Shown: positions 25,761-36,164, numbered from the stretch's first letter. The stretch: DNA of 64,000 nt from Clostridia bacterium (GCA_026416815.1 JAOAEJ010000083.1:1-64000); one strand, 5' to 3'. Notes: a model not told the origin generated them from the letters alone. Translations and numbers: made by a program.

Positions 25761-26714
25761 TTATCTCGGCACTTCAACCTTGTTTAATATATTCTTGATA
25801 ACGTCATCATTTTTTAACCCGTCTATTCCAACTTCAGGTTTTAGGATCACCCTGTGCCTCAATATAGGAAGAGCCATGTCTTTTACATCCTCCGGTGTTA
25901 CAAATCCTCTTCCCTGCATGGCTGCAAAGGTTTTTGCCGCCAACAGGATTGCTACTGAAGCCCTGGGACTTGCCCCAAGTATAAGGCTTGGTGAATTTCT
26001 TGTAGCGCGTATTAGAGACGTGATGTAGTTGATTACACCACTATTTACTTCTACTTTACTTATTTCTTCCCTACACCTTAGTATATCTTCATAATCGCAT
26101 ACAGGGTTGATTTCTACAGCTTCCAGGTTTGAACTGCTAAATCCGGAATTAACCTTTTCCAATAAAATATTCTCGAATTTCTGAGGAATATAGTCAACCA
26201 CTATCTTCATCATAAACCTATCCAACTGCGCTTCGGGTAAAGGATAAGTTCCTTCATACTCCACTGGGTTTTGTGTTGCTACAACCATGAAAGGCTCAGC
26301 CAGTTTGTGTGTTTCACCATCTATGGTTATACCCTTTTCTTCCATTGCTTCAAGCAGTGCAGCTTGAGTTTTCGGAGGAGTTCTGTTGATTTCATCCGCT
26401 AGAATTATATTTGTAAATAACGGGCCTTTTTTCAAATAGAAGTTTCCATCTTTAGCGTCGAAAACTTTTGTCCCGGTAATATCAGCAGGCATTAGGTCAG
26501 GAGTAAACTGTACCCTTTTGAAGTCAGCTTTTATTGTACGGGACATCACTTTTGCAGCCAAAGTTTTTGCCAGTCCGGGAACTCCTTCTATCAGAACATG
26601 TCCCCCGGTTAAAAGGACAACTACCATTTGCTCTATAAATTCATACTGTCCTACGACAACCTTAGATACTTCATCAATTATGGCTTTAGACTTCGCTTGG
26701 GTAAATTCACTCAT
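25761..26714 (-). CDS. MoxR family AAA+ ATPase
   Basis: A 317-residue AAA+ ATPase. Walker A GVPGLAKT (about residues 43-50), Walker B IILADEINR (about 105-113), sensor ATQNPVEYEGTYPLPEAQLDRF, and the C-terminal lid with PSLILGASPRASVAILLAAK. MoxR proteins act as chaperone-like partners of vWA/DUF58 proteins. The gene overlaps the DUF4350 gene by one base and precedes DUF58, the standard order. Confidence 0.94.
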   Translation of the reverse strand: MSEFTQAKSKAIIDEVSKVVVGQYEFIEQMVVVLLTGGHVLIEGVPGLAKTLAAKVMSRTIKADFKRVQFTPDLMPADITGTKVFDAKDGNFYLKKGPLFTNIILADEINRTPPKTQAALLEAMEEKGITIDGETHKLAEPFMVVATQNPVEYEGTYPLPEAQLDRFMMKIVVDYIPQKFENILLEKVNSGFSSSNLEAVEINPVCDYEDILRCREEISKVEVNSGVINYITSLIRATRNSPSLILGASPRASVAILLAAKTFAAMQGRGFVTPEDVKDMALPILRHRVILKPEVGIDGLKNDDVIKNILNKVEVPR

Positions 26715-27739
26715 TATTTGATCCCCTTTCTTATCTCCTCAAGTTTGCTTATGATTGCTGCCAGTTGTTTTGTATTTTTACTCCCGCTCCGGATGTAGCT
26801 CCTGCATGTATGAAGTACATCCTTCAGAGCCATGTTTTCAAGAAATTTATTTCCGTTTGCTGCTGCAATTATCTCTTCATCCTCGGGTATAGAGCTGAAC
26901 CCTAAAAATTTTCCTATTTCTTTTTTAAAGTGATCAAGATAAGTTTCCAGAACTAATGTGTTTGCCTTGGCCTTTATATAAATATTTGACAATGCATATA
27001 AGTTTTCGTTTTCTTTTCTTTTTATAATTTCGAAAACAGTTACCGGCTTACCAAATCGCCTTGACTTTACAAACATAAAAACAGCCAATGCTATAACTAG
27101 CTGAATAATTACCAGTTCTCCACTTATACCAAGAATATCCCAGAATGACAAACTCCCATTTCCAATGCCATGATAATACTCATTAAACAATACACGTTTT
27201 ACACCTATATTATCCAATACACCAATAAAAGTTATGCCGGGAATATTACTTCCAATCCCCGTATTTGTATAATCTTCATAGCCATCAAGAATTATTATGC
27301 CACCCTTGCCAACATTAAAGGTAATCCCTTTATATTCATCCGAAACCTCCGGAGTCTGATCTGAAAATTCACTCAACCTATACTTAGTGATATCCGAGAC
27401 ATCCTCTATAAGTATCATGTAATTTCCTTCTTCAAGCCATTGTTTCAAGTACTTTCTTTCAAATTTATTGTTGAATATTGTAGTATCAGGGCTTATGGCT
27501 ACCATTACGGCGTCATCGGGCAGCAATCTGGACGGCTTTTCAAATCTTTCGGCATCGTAATCCATCTGTTCGGTCAAAAGATATAATGCCTTTACTCCGC
27601 TTTCTTTTGTGCTGTAAGTGGTATAATCGACTTCCTGAGACTCCAATTTGCCACCATAAACAAACAGACCTATAGTCAACAAAACAATTATTACGCTACC
27701 ATATATAGCAGCTTTTATAGCAAGAGCACGTATTTTCAT
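26714..27739 (-). CDS. DUF4350 domain-containing membrane protein
   Basis: A 341-residue protein with an N-terminal helix (10-28), an extracytoplasmic DUF4350 region (about 35-190, with STKESGVKALYLLTEQMDYDAERF) and a second helix near 212-230, followed by a cytosolic helical domain. DUF4350 proteins are regular companions of MoxR/DUF58. It overlaps both neighbours by 1-4 bp, indicating tight translational coupling. Confidence 0.82.
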   Translation of the reverse strand: MKIRALAIKAAIYGSVIIVLLTIGLFVYGGKLESQEVDYTTYSTKESGVKALYLLTEQMDYDAERFEKPSRLLPDDAVMVAISPDTTIFNNKFERKYLKQWLEEGNYMILIEDVSDITKYRLSEFSDQTPEVSDEYKGITFNVGKGGIIILDGYEDYTNTGIGSNIPGITFIGVLDNIGVKRVLFNEYYHGIGNGSLSFWDILGISGELVIIQLVIALAVFMFVKSRRFGKPVTVFEIIKRKENENLYALSNIYIKAKANTLVLETYLDHFKKEIGKFLGFSSIPEDEEIIAAANGNKFLENMALKDVLHTCRSYIRSGSKNTKQLAAIISKLEEIRKGIK

Positions 27740-28518
27740 ATCCTACCCTCCGTTTTCAGGTAGATATATTTCTGATACCACCAGTTGAACTTATCCCTGT
27801 CAATATTTCTATTACCATACCAGTATTCATTAAAGGCATTTGTAAAGTCGCTTACCTGGTTATACATTGGGTAACCGCTGTTTGATATCTCCTTTAGATA
27901 CTGCCTGTTTGTTTTTGCTTTATCGATTTTAATTATGTTTTTCTCATTAAATCTAAGTAGCGATGCCATATAGAGGTATCGGATGCCTTGTCTAAAATCA
28001 TTGTTATTTGCATACTCAACAGCCTTACGTTCAACAGCTTCAAAGTCCTTAAGCATACTAAGGAGCACTGCATCCTCAAGTTGTTTTACCTTCTTTGAAG
28101 TACGCATATTCCTGAATACAAAATACAATAAGAGGACTATAAATACAGCAATTATAGCAATACCTGCTATTTTTAGCGTCAGAGCAGCCACCGGTGATAT
28201 TTCCTGCCCGAATAACGATTCAACTTTTTGTCCAAAATTTACCTTTCTAAAGAAGTTCTTGGCTAATTCCCATAGCTTTTCTGCTGCAAGCTTCAGTAAG
28301 CTTTTCTGTTCAACGGAACTTGAGAATTCCTGCGATGACAGTATCTCATCAATCCGCTCTATTACTTCCGTTTCCCTCTCAGGACTCAGGGCTGCTGTAA
28401 CATTTGAAAAATAGAGTATTAAGATTGCAGCTGCAGAAAACATGGATATAAAAGTACGCTTTAACGGTATTAACTTAAAAATAACCACTAATTTTGAGTC
28501 CCGCATAGGATTAAACAT
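27736..28518 (-). CDS. DUF4129 domain-containing membrane protein
   Basis: A 260-residue protein: N-terminal hydrophobic segment (20-45), an outer helical region, a central membrane helix (about 115-137) and a C-terminal DUF4129 region (NNDFRQGIRYLYMASLLRFNEKNIIKIDKAKTNRQYLKEI, then FNEYWYG). DUF4129 is a usual member of the MoxR/DUF58 group. It overlaps the next gene by 4 bp and the preceding one by 8 bp. Confidence 0.82.
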   Translation of the reverse strand: MFNPMRDSKLVVIFKLIPLKRTFISMFSAAAILILYFSNVTAALSPERETEVIERIDEILSSQEFSSSVEQKSLLKLAAEKLWELAKNFFRKVNFGQKVESLFGQEISPVAALTLKIAGIAIIAVFIVLLLYFVFRNMRTSKKVKQLEDAVLLSMLKDFEAVERKAVEYANNNDFRQGIRYLYMASLLRFNEKNIIKIDKAKTNRQYLKEISNSGYPMYNQVSDFTNAFNEYWYGNRNIDRDKFNWWYQKYIYLKTEGRI

Positions 28519-29554
28519 TGAACGATTCTCCGTACGTAGTATTTTGCAGCCTTTGTCTTTCCTCTATAAGCCTATCCACCTTTACCTCAAGGTCAAAGCC
28601 TTCCTTCTTAATTTTCAGGTTTATAAAAAGTACTGTCAACAGAGTCGTGGTAAATGGATAAAAAATTGCACCAATGACCTGGCCTAGGGTATACAGTAAA
28701 ATGAACAGATTCTTATCTATTATTGCTGCTGCCATAGCTCCAGTTGAAACCGCATTTGAAAAGACATATAATACAATATAGCCAAATACAGCCACAAGAG
28801 CTGCGTGCCAAAAATTGCCCTTAGTGAGCACAGAGCTTCTGGAGAGGGCATCGGTAACATTTTTGTTTTCAATTAAAACAGAATATTTTCCAAACAAGAA
28901 CTTTACCGCAAAATAACCTATTGCCAGCACTACACCGACTAACAAAGCCACAATCAAAATTATGATTACTACCACACCTAGTACTCCATCAAAAGGGCCA
29001 CCGGATATAATAGGGCTAAAGATAGCAGCCCCCAAAACAACAGGTATCATGGCTACTATAAAGACCCCTATATAAACAGCGGATATTATAAGTCCATAAA
29101 GAAGTTTGGTTGCAATTAATGTAGGCAAATTTTTAAAACCAAGCTTTACAGCATCGGCTAACTTTTCATCGTTATTTCGTACTACTTGACAATATATAAT
29201 TCTTATAATAGCAGCTTCAAAAACCAGTTGACCAGTAATTGAATACACCAGCATAAAAAATGACATTAAATAGCTTATTATTGTTAAAAAATAATTTGGG
29301 CTGTCGTAAATAGGCTCGGAAAAGCCGCTTGCATAAGGGCTTGCATAAGGTATACTGCTAAACAATTGTTTTAGGGAACTCAACTGATCCCCTAAAATAT
29401 TGCCTGTTATAAATGAGGATAACATCATAAAGGGTACGTAGAATATGAGGGCTAGAATTGTAAGCTTCTTAAAATTTTTCTTGTATACTTCTATAGAGTA
29501 GTCCAGTACCTCACCAATGGACATCTCTTTTAATATCGTTGTATTTTCTTCCAT
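28511..29554 (-). CDS. Multi-pass membrane protein leading the MoxR/DUF58 cluster
   Basis: A 347-residue protein with about six hydrophobic helices, beginning SIGEVLDYSIEVYKKNFKKLTILALIFYVPFMML. This N-terminal 'xIxEVLDxSxxxYKxNFxxL' pattern is common in the glycerophosphodiester-phosphodiesterase-type membrane domain/DUF7544-like proteins seen with MoxR clusters; I cannot assign a function. Its 3' end overlaps the DUF4129 gene, so the five genes 29554 to 24413 form one unit. Confidence 0.65.
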   Translation of the reverse strand: MEENTTILKEMSIGEVLDYSIEVYKKNFKKLTILALIFYVPFMMLSSFITGNILGDQLSSLKQLFSSIPYASPYASGFSEPIYDSPNYFLTIISYLMSFFMLVYSITGQLVFEAAIIRIIYCQVVRNNDEKLADAVKLGFKNLPTLIATKLLYGLIISAVYIGVFIVAMIPVVLGAAIFSPIISGGPFDGVLGVVVIIILIVALLVGVVLAIGYFAVKFLFGKYSVLIENKNVTDALSRSSVLTKGNFWHAALVAVFGYIVLYVFSNAVSTGAMAAAIIDKNLFILLYTLGQVIGAIFYPFTTTLLTVLFINLKIKKEGFDLEVKVDRLIEERQRLQNTTYGESFNV

Positions 29555-29750
29555 ATTTTCTCCTTATGCTCCGTATACTATAAATAGTTAACTGCAGAAG
29601 TGGTTTTTCCAGTTAATCAAATAGCTTATCGAGTATGGTTTCAGTTAACCATCTTAACTAGACACTCTTTCTAAAAATATCACAATTCCAGGTATATTTC
29701 AATAGTGTAAGTACTCAATGCATAAAGCAGTAATCTGACAGCTATGCAAA

Positions 29751-29782
29751 AGCGGTAAAGGTATCTGACTACCTTTACCGCT
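29751..29782 (-). terminator. Terminator after dacF
   Basis: AGCGGTAAAGGTA (29751-29763) and its perfect inverse (29770-29782) are followed on the minus strand by a short T-run. The gap 29555-29799 also has TTAACTG/CAGTTAA repeats about 29588-29646 of no clear role. Confidence 0.8.
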
Positions 29783-29799
29783 AGCATATTTTATAGCTT

Positions 29800-31014
29800 T
29801 TATGCAGCTCTTCCTATTCCAAACCATTGTATAACCATCCTGAAAAACAACCTTATAAATGAAGCTTTTTCAACACTGCTTTCGGCTACTATATAGGATT
29901 TACCAAGTTCTTTTCCTTCGAGTTTATATACTACTTCTCCTATTTTTTGTCCCGCCTTGATTGGAGCTACCACATCCGAATCCAATGTTACAGCTCTCTC
30001 TATCTTATTCTTACTTCCTTTAGCTACCAGAAATTTAACATCTTCTCCATAGATAGCCTTAACCTCGCTCTTTACACCTTTCTTAACCGTTAAATTACCG
30101 CTTTGGTCACCTTTATTGTTAACCTGGGCTAATTCAAAATTTGAAAAACCGAAGTCAAAAAGCTTTCTGGTCTCGGCAAATCTTGTATTGGTATCCGGCT
30201 CTCCCTGAACTACAGTTATTACCCTCATACCATTCTTTATCGCGGTAGCTGATAAATTATACCCTGCCTTGGTAGTAAATCCAGTCTTCAGACCATCACA
30301 GCCTTGGTAGAATTTTATAAGCTTATTGGTATTATCGAGTGAGAATGTGCCGTTTCTAAAGGTATCGTGCCATATTGAAGTATATTCCAGTATCTTTGGA
30401 TGTTTCACTATAAGCTCTCTTGACATTATGGCTATATCATAGGCAGAGCTGTAATGCCCTTCATCGGTTAAACCCGTACAGTCAAGAAAATTTGTATTAT
30501 TCATGCCCAGCTGCTTTGCTTTATCGTTCATAAGCCCGACAAATGTTCCTTCACTACCTGCTAAAAACTCTGCAAGGGCTACAGTTACATCGTTCGATGA
30601 ATGAACTGCTACGGCTTTTAACATTTCCGATACTGTAAATTCTTCACCGGGTTTTAAGTAGGCCTGTGAGCCACCCATACTTGCGGAATACTCAGATACC
30701 GGTGCCTTGTCTTCAAATTTGATCTTGCCTGAATCAATTGCTTCCATCACTAGAAGCATTGACATTACCTTTGTAACACTTGCTAATGGCAATCTTTCGT
30801 GACTGCTTTTTTCAAATAATACATTCCCTGATGCAGCATCCATCAATATTGCCGATTTTGCCTTGAGGTCATTTATATCTGTTTTATTCAAAATTTTTGT
30901 AACTGCCAAGGAGTCATAAACATCTGCATTTGAAACTGCAAAAGCAGGGACTGAAAGTAAATTGGTAAACATAAAAACTACAACAGTTAAAAGAATAATA
31001 ACCTTTTTAAACAC
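29800..31014 (-). CDS. dacF: D-alanyl-D-alanine carboxypeptidase (S11 family)
   Basis: A 404-residue exported penicillin-binding protein. Signal peptide 1-26; catalytic S79-V-T-K82, S139-S-N141 and K243-T-G245; a PBP5-like C-terminal beta domain (about 300-380) and a terminal hydrophobic amphipathic anchor (FIRLFFRMVIQWFGIG). It trims the terminal D-Ala of peptidoglycan stem peptides. Position after deoB-pdp is that of dacF, the forespore enzyme in Bacillus, so a sporulation role is likely but unproved. No spoIIA operon follows; the MoxR cluster is next instead. Confidence 0.9.
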   Translation of the reverse strand: MFKKVIILLTVVVFMFTNLLSVPAFAVSNADVYDSLAVTKILNKTDINDLKAKSAILMDAASGNVLFEKSSHERLPLASVTKVMSMLLVMEAIDSGKIKFEDKAPVSEYSASMGGSQAYLKPGEEFTVSEMLKAVAVHSSNDVTVALAEFLAGSEGTFVGLMNDKAKQLGMNNTNFLDCTGLTDEGHYSSAYDIAIMSRELIVKHPKILEYTSIWHDTFRNGTFSLDNTNKLIKFYQGCDGLKTGFTTKAGYNLSATAIKNGMRVITVVQGEPDTNTRFAETRKLFDFGFSNFELAQVNNKGDQSGNLTVKKGVKSEVKAIYGEDVKFLVAKGSKNKIERAVTLDSDVVAPIKAGQKIGEVVYKLEGKELGKSYIVAESSVEKASFIRLFFRMVIQWFGIGRAA

Positions 31015-31335
31015 AAAAGACCCTCCCGGTATTTTTCTCTAGTAAATTGTTATGCCAGAATTATTCGGTATATTCTGTAAATACACAACAAAATTTAAAA
31101 ACCTTTAAAATTATTATATAACCCTCTATTATTGAATTAAAGGTCAATATATTCCTCAGGAAGAAACCGCTTCCTAGAGCTTTTGTGTAATAAATTTTTG
31201 ATTATTTGAATTGGTAAAATGGCGTGTCATTGATTATATAGATTCGGAATTATGGAAGAGATATACTACTTTATGCGATTTATATGTTAAGGATAAACGA
31301 AGAGGCAATACCAAGTGTATCACCCCTTTTTGCAT
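31015..31335. other. Intergenic region dacF-pdp
   Basis: A 321-bp AT-rich stretch. A small hairpin AGGAAG...CTTCCT lies near 31159-31176. It must contain the dacF promoter; a forespore sigma-type site is possible, but I found no convincing match. Confidence 0.25.
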
Positions 31336-32637
31336 TCATTTTATAACATCATAAATGTATTTGATAGGTTCCGGTTTATTATCGCTGAAATAAAATGCTC
31401 CTCGCGCTACCGCTTCTGCGTCTGAATGGTTTTCATAATTTGTGTGCAAGACACATATAGTGTCACCTGTATTAACCTTATCTCCGACTTTCTTAACCAT
31501 AGTTATTCCGGCAGAAAAGTCTATCTTATCATCCTTAGTCCTTCTTCCTGCGCCGAGTAACATTGCCGCAACCCCAATATCTTCAGCATTTATCGAACTT
31601 ACATAAGCATTGCTGGACGACTTAATTTCTATATGATACTTTGCCTGTGGAAGTCTGTCCGGATAATCAATTAGTTCTGGATTCCCTCCTTGTATCATTA
31701 CAAACTCCTTAAACTTCTCGACAGCTTTGCCCGACTTGAGTATATTATGTAGTTCCTTATAAGCTGTATCAAAATCAGCAAAAACTTCTCCTAATACTGC
31801 CATATGAGAAGCTATGGTCAATGCTATTGTTGTTTCATCCTCCGAACCTTTACCTCTTAATATCTCAATAACTTCTCGAACTTCATTGGCGTTTCCTACT
31901 TCATGCCCTAACGGTTGATTCATATCGGTAACAACTGCTATTGTTTTTCTTCCTAACGACTTACCGATATCCACCATAGTCCTAGCCAGCTCTACTGCTT
32001 CATCTACCGATTTCATAAACGCACCGGAACCTACCTTTACGTCGAGTACTATGCATTCAGCCCCAGAAGCTATCTTCTTGCTCATAATGGAACTTGCAAT
32101 AAGGGGTATACTGTCTACCGTAGCTGTAACATCCCTTAGGGCATATATTTTTTTATCTGCGGGAGTTAAATTCGGTGATTGTCCAACTATAGCTATTTTA
32201 TATTTATTAACGTTGGATATAAACTCTTCATTGGTTAACTCCGTTCTGAAGCCTTCAATTGATTCCAATTTGTCAATAGTGCCTCCGGTATGTCCCAATC
32301 CTCTGCCTGACATTTTTGCAACGGGGATTCCTACCGAGGCACATATGGGTATTATCGCCAAACTCAGTTTGTCTCCTACTCCTCCGCTTGAATGCTTGTC
32401 AACTTTAATACCCTGGATTCTGGACAAATCAACTCTTTCACCGGAGTTTACATATGCAAGAGTCAAGTTGGCAATTTCCTCCTTATTCATACCTTTAAAG
32501 TATACAGCCATTAAAAAGGCTGACATTTGATAATCGGGTATTTCCCCCTTTGTATAGCCTTGAACAACAAAATCTATTTCCTCGCGGTTTAATATTTCTC
32601 CCCTCTTCTTCCTATTGATCACATCAACTATTCTCAT
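31336..32637 (-). CDS. pdp: Pyrimidine-nucleoside phosphorylase
   Basis: A 433-residue family-3 glycosyltransferase that phosphorolyses uridine, thymidine and deoxyuridine. KHSSGGVGDKLSLAIIPICAS is the phosphate-binding signature; GRGLGHTGGTIDKLESI and ALRDVTATVDSIPLIASSIMSKK follow. The frame is open to 32709, but the ATG at 32637 has GGAGGT upstream and matches the normal MRIVDVI start. With deoB it returns ribose-1-phosphate units to central metabolism. Confidence 0.94.
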   Translation of the reverse strand: MRIVDVINRKKRGEILNREEIDFVVQGYTKGEIPDYQMSAFLMAVYFKGMNKEEIANLTLAYVNSGERVDLSRIQGIKVDKHSSGGVGDKLSLAIIPICASVGIPVAKMSGRGLGHTGGTIDKLESIEGFRTELTNEEFISNVNKYKIAIVGQSPNLTPADKKIYALRDVTATVDSIPLIASSIMSKKIASGAECIVLDVKVGSGAFMKSVDEAVELARTMVDIGKSLGRKTIAVVTDMNQPLGHEVGNANEVREVIEILRGKGSEDETTIALTIASHMAVLGEVFADFDTAYKELHNILKSGKAVEKFKEFVMIQGGNPELIDYPDRLPQAKYHIEIKSSSNAYVSSINAEDIGVAAMLLGAGRRTKDDKIDFSAGITMVKKVGDKVNTGDTICVLHTNYENHSDAEAVARGAFYFSDNKPEPIKYIYDVIK

Positions 32638-32758
32638 CTTCCAAGACCTCCATCTTTTATCGAAACTGTATCTTGTATAGTTTTTAGCTGCACTGTTATA
32701 CCAATTCAACTGTTAGTAGAAAAGCTTCGAACTAAATTTATTTAGTCATATACTGATT

Positions 32759-33928
32759 TTATACGGTAATATCCTTGTAGAAGCTTATACCGCTGCTAGG
32801 AGCCTGTGTACCGAGAAACTCAGCAATCGTTGCAGCCAAGTCTGCAAAAGTTGATCTAGTACCCAAATTCGTATCATGTTTTACTTTTTTTCCATACACC
32901 AGTAGCGGCACATATTCCCTTGAGTGGTCTGTACTTGGAGTAGTGGGATCACATCCATGATCGGCAGTTATAAAAAGAACATCATCGTCCTTCAAGGCTG
33001 AAAGAATTTCCGGCACTCTTGCATCAAATTCTTTTAACGCATTAGCATACCCATTGACGTCATTTCTGTGTCCATATGCCATATCAAAGTCAACCAGATT
33101 TGTAAATAGTATTCCTTCAAAATCCTCGCCCATATACTCAAGGGTTTTTTCAACCCCATCCATATTATTCTGAGTGTGGACGGCATCGGTAATACCCTGT
33201 TTACTGAATATATCCTCTATTTTGCCAACAGCTTTTACTTTGTACCCTTTTTCAACAGTAAAATCCAGTACGGTTTTTTCAATGGGTTTTAATGAAAAGT
33301 CATGCCTCCTGCTTGTTCTTTTAAAGTCTCCTTCAGCTCCTGTAAAAGGCCTTGCTATTACCCTTCCTACAGCATGCTCGTTCTTTAAAATCTCCCTTGC
33401 AATCCTACACATTTCATATAACCTATCCACCGACACAATATCCTCATGGGCAGCAATTTGGAATACACTGTCGGCAGATGTATATACAATCGGATATCCC
33501 GTCTTTACATGTTGTCCACCTAACTGCTTAATTATTTCGGTGCCGGAAGCTGCATAATTCCCCAATGTCTTAGTACCTATAGCGTTTTCAAAACTATTAA
33601 TTATTTCCTGGGGAAAACCGTTTGGATACACAGGAAAAGGCTTTTTCAAAGTAATCCCTGACAACTCCCAGTGACCGGTTGTTGTATCCTTTCCTGCTGA
33701 TTGTTCCGACATACGGCCATAAGCCCCTTTGGGGCTCTGTACCCTTTTATATCCCTTCATACTCTCTATGTTACCTAATCCCAATTCCTCAAGGTTTGGA
33801 AGCCCAAAATCTTTAATCGCAGCAGCAATATTACCTAATGTATTACTTCCTCTATCACCATACTTTTCTGCATCAGGAAGCTCCCCCATTCCAACACTGT
33901 CCATAACTATGATTATTGCTCTTTTCAT
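32759..33928 (-). CDS. deoB: Phosphopentomutase
   Basis: A 389-residue alkaline-phosphatase-superfamily mutase that interconverts (deoxy)ribose 1- and 5-phosphate. [29 protein letters not shown] holds the first metal Asp; [11 protein letters not shown] holds the active-site Thr; [20 protein letters not shown] holds the remaining metal ligands. The frame extends to 33967, but the ATG at 33928 follows AGGAGAG. Part of the conserved xerD-deoB-pdp-dacF order. Confidence 0.95.
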   Translation of the reverse strand: MKRAIIIVMDSVGMGELPDAEKYGDRGSNTLGNIAAAIKDFGLPNLEELGLGNIESMKGYKRVQSPKGAYGRMSEQSAGKDTTTGHWELSGITLKKPFPVYPNGFPQEIINSFENAIGTKTLGNYAASGTEIIKQLGGQHVKTGYPIVYTSADSVFQIAAHEDIVSVDRLYEMCRIAREILKNEHAVGRVIARPFTGAEGDFKRTSRRHDFSLKPIEKTVLDFTVEKGYKVKAVGKIEDIFSKQGITDAVHTQNNMDGVEKTLEYMGEDFEGILFTNLVDFDMAYGHRNDVNGYANALKEFDARVPEILSALKDDDVLFITADHGCDPTTPSTDHSREYVPLLVYGKKVKHDTNLGTRSTFADLAATIAEFLGTQAPSSGISFYKDITV

Positions 33929-34107
33929 TAGCCTCTCTCCTTTTCCATGAATAATGTAAAGGGACAAAACACAGTATTAGCGTTTAGAAGCTACAAGTGA
34001 AACGTTAGAACTTTTTGTTGACCTATTGATTCTAACCACTCACTTCAAACTTCAAACTTCTAATGCCGGTAATGTCCCCGCTTTTAGTAGCCTTCTATGT
34101 AAGTATT

Positions 34108-34992
34108 TTATGCTCTAGGATGAGTTTTCTTGTATATTTCTTTTATTTTATTCTTGGCAATTTGTGCATATACCTGAGTTGATGAAATATCCGAATGCCC
34201 AAGCATTTCTTGTATGGATCTTAAATCAGCGCCATTTTCAAGTAAATGAGCAGCAAAGGAGTGCCTTAAAGTGTGAGGAGTTATGTCTTTATTTATCTTT
34301 GCCTGATTTTTATACTGCTTTATTATTTTCCAAAAGCCCTGGCGAGTAAGCCTTTTACCGTTGATATTGACAAACAGTGCTTTTTCGTCGTTATTTTGTA
34401 TCAAAAGATTCCTTGATTTGTTGAGATATTCCTGCACAGCAGCAATGGAAACCGATCCAATGGGTATCATCCTCTCCCGAGAACCCTTATTGCACTTTAT
34501 GAATCCCATCTCAAGGTTGAGATCGGACAGATTTAAGGAAATTAATTCAGATACCCTTATACCTGTAGCATACAGGAGTTCCAACATTGCTTTGTCCCTA
34601 AAGCCCTTTAAATCAACACATTTAGGCTGTTCAAGCAGAAGCTCTACTTCCTGTGTAGAGAGTATTTGAGGCAACTTTTTTTCAACCTTTGGAGATTCCA
34701 ATTCTGATGTAGGGTCAAGGTCTATTGTCTTATTCTTTGCGAGATATTGGTAAAACGACCTTATAGAAGCCAGATTCCTGGAAATGGTGGAAGTTGCCCT
34801 TCCTTTCTTTTGCAAATGCAGAAGGTAAGCAATAACTGTAGTCTTATTGGTGTTTGCTATGTTGTTAAGATTTATGTCGTGAAGATATGCTATGTACTGT
34901 TCTATATCTCGTCTATACGATTGCAAAGTATTTAACGATAGCTGCTTATCCCTTTCCAAAAAGCTAATAAACTTTTGAACTAATGTTTCCAT
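34108..34992 (-). CDS. xerD: Tyrosine recombinase XerD
   Basis: A 294-residue tyrosine recombinase. N-terminal SAM-like core-binding domain 1-90, catalytic domain 105-290 with R146, H240-x-x-R243, H266 and nucleophile Y275 (ITPHTLRHSFAAHL, MLGHSDISSTQVYAQ). With XerC or alone it resolves chromosome dimers at dif. Position between spoIIM and deoB is the conserved Firmicutes xerD place, so this is the housekeeping enzyme and not an integrase of a mobile element. Confidence 0.93.
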   Translation of the reverse strand: METLVQKFISFLERDKQLSLNTLQSYRRDIEQYIAYLHDINLNNIANTNKTTVIAYLLHLQKKGRATSTISRNLASIRSFYQYLAKNKTIDLDPTSELESPKVEKKLPQILSTQEVELLLEQPKCVDLKGFRDKAMLELLYATGIRVSELISLNLSDLNLEMGFIKCNKGSRERMIPIGSVSIAAVQEYLNKSRNLLIQNNDEKALFVNINGKRLTRQGFWKIIKQYKNQAKINKDITPHTLRHSFAAHLLENGADLRSIQEMLGHSDISSTQVYAQIAKNKIKEIYKKTHPRA

Positions 34993-35382
34993 TAACTAAC
35001 ACTACCCCTTCTTTTTCTTTATTTCAATTTGGCATTTATATAAATTTGAATGAATATTTATACATGTTTTTTTATATATTTTAATACATTTTTATCTATA
35101 ATAAAAGAAATATTTACTAATATATAAAAAATATTCTTTCAACTACAACATTTTTTTAATTTATGTAGATTTTTCTTAGTCATTGTACTTAGTAAAACTT
35201 TCACCAAAACTCCTCCGCTTATATAGTAACTATGCCTTTCTAACGGAACCCATAATTATTATTTACTTATTTACCACATTTATACATATACTTTGCTAAT
35301 TATTTGTTTTCATAAAACAAGGCACTAAAGATTTTCATTTTTAAGGTAAGCAAAATTTATACACAGCATGTAACTACGGTTA
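34993..35382. other. Intergenic region xerD-spoIIM
   Basis: A 390-bp very AT-rich stretch. AAAGAAATATTT (about 35104) and AAAATATTCTTT (about 35128) form an imperfect hairpin. No ORF, riboswitch or repeat copy was recognised; the xerD promoter must lie here. Confidence 0.25.
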
Positions 35383-36024
35383 TCATCCCGTTATCATAGG
35401 AGCAATCATCCTTATAATGACTGGGGATATATATGCCTCATATAAAATACCTCCAAAAATAAAGCAAGCATAAAATACTGTTACAAAACAGTAGGCCAAG
35501 AAATTAGATTTTAAATTTTCTTTTGAAATATGCTTTATTGATCTGTTTTTAACAATGTTTAGGGAAAAATTTATTCCATTCACGCCTAATGCTATTATGC
35601 ATGGGATGATTATTAGCTCCTTTGGTAATAGGGTAAAGACTGTAAATATAAGGCCCTTAGTTCCTATAGCCTCTATAATAAAACCGGAACTAAAGCCCGT
35701 TATAAAACCTCTTATACCAACAAGTATGTATATAAAAGGAACTCCAATTATTGTAACGCCAAGAATCCATAATACTGCAATTATTTTTGCGTTTTCCATG
35801 ACTGCTATTTTAAGTAACTCACTGCTTTCAACTTTCTGATTATCAAATAATTGTAAAAATCCTTGAAAGTATTGCGATAGTTCATCTCTCTGAACAGTAC
35901 TTAATCCGTTTACAGTAAATGCACCGGAGGATACTCCTATTACAAAAGCCAGGAGGAGTGAAAAGTACGTCCTCATGTTGTTTCTTACATGTCTTATCAA
36001 TAACTCCCGTATCTTACCTATCAA
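35383..36024 (-). CDS. spoIIM: Stage II sporulation protein M
   Basis: A 213-residue membrane protein with four to five helices: 17-40, 80-100, 108-130, about 135-155 and 180-205. Part of the SpoIIDMP complex that drives engulfment by peptidoglycan degradation in endospore formation. Length, topology and the nudF-spoIIM-xerD order match canonical SpoIIM, in contrast to the longer paralogue at 22067. A terminator separates it from nudF upstream. Confidence 0.9.
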   Translation of the reverse strand: MIGKIRELLIRHVRNNMRTYFSLLLAFVIGVSSGAFTVNGLSTVQRDELSQYFQGFLQLFDNQKVESSELLKIAVMENAKIIAVLWILGVTIIGVPFIYILVGIRGFITGFSSGFIIEAIGTKGLIFTVFTLLPKELIIIPCIIALGVNGINFSLNIVKNRSIKHISKENLKSNFLAYCFVTVFYACFIFGGILYEAYISPVIIRMIAPMITG

Positions 36025-36070
36025 AATTTAACCCCCTATAATTCTCCATCTGTATGAATTCTATGCCGTA

Positions 36071-36108
36071 AAAATAAAAAAAATTACAATACTATTTGAG
36101 TATTGTAA
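36071..36108 (-). terminator. Terminator after nudF
   Basis: TTACAATACT (36084-36093) and AGTATTGTAA (36099-36108) form a perfect stem; on the minus strand eight T and a further T-rich stretch follow. Confidence 0.92.
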
Positions 36109-36164
36109 ACTTTACGAAATGTAGCATATATTGATTTGACTTAAATATAAGTTAGTCCCGCTAT

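Noticed and set aside
34108-34992. Tyrosine recombinase as sign of an integrated element
   Set aside because: Its neighbours are spoIIM, deoB and pdp, the conserved chromosomal xerD setting, and no phage or transfer genes are near.
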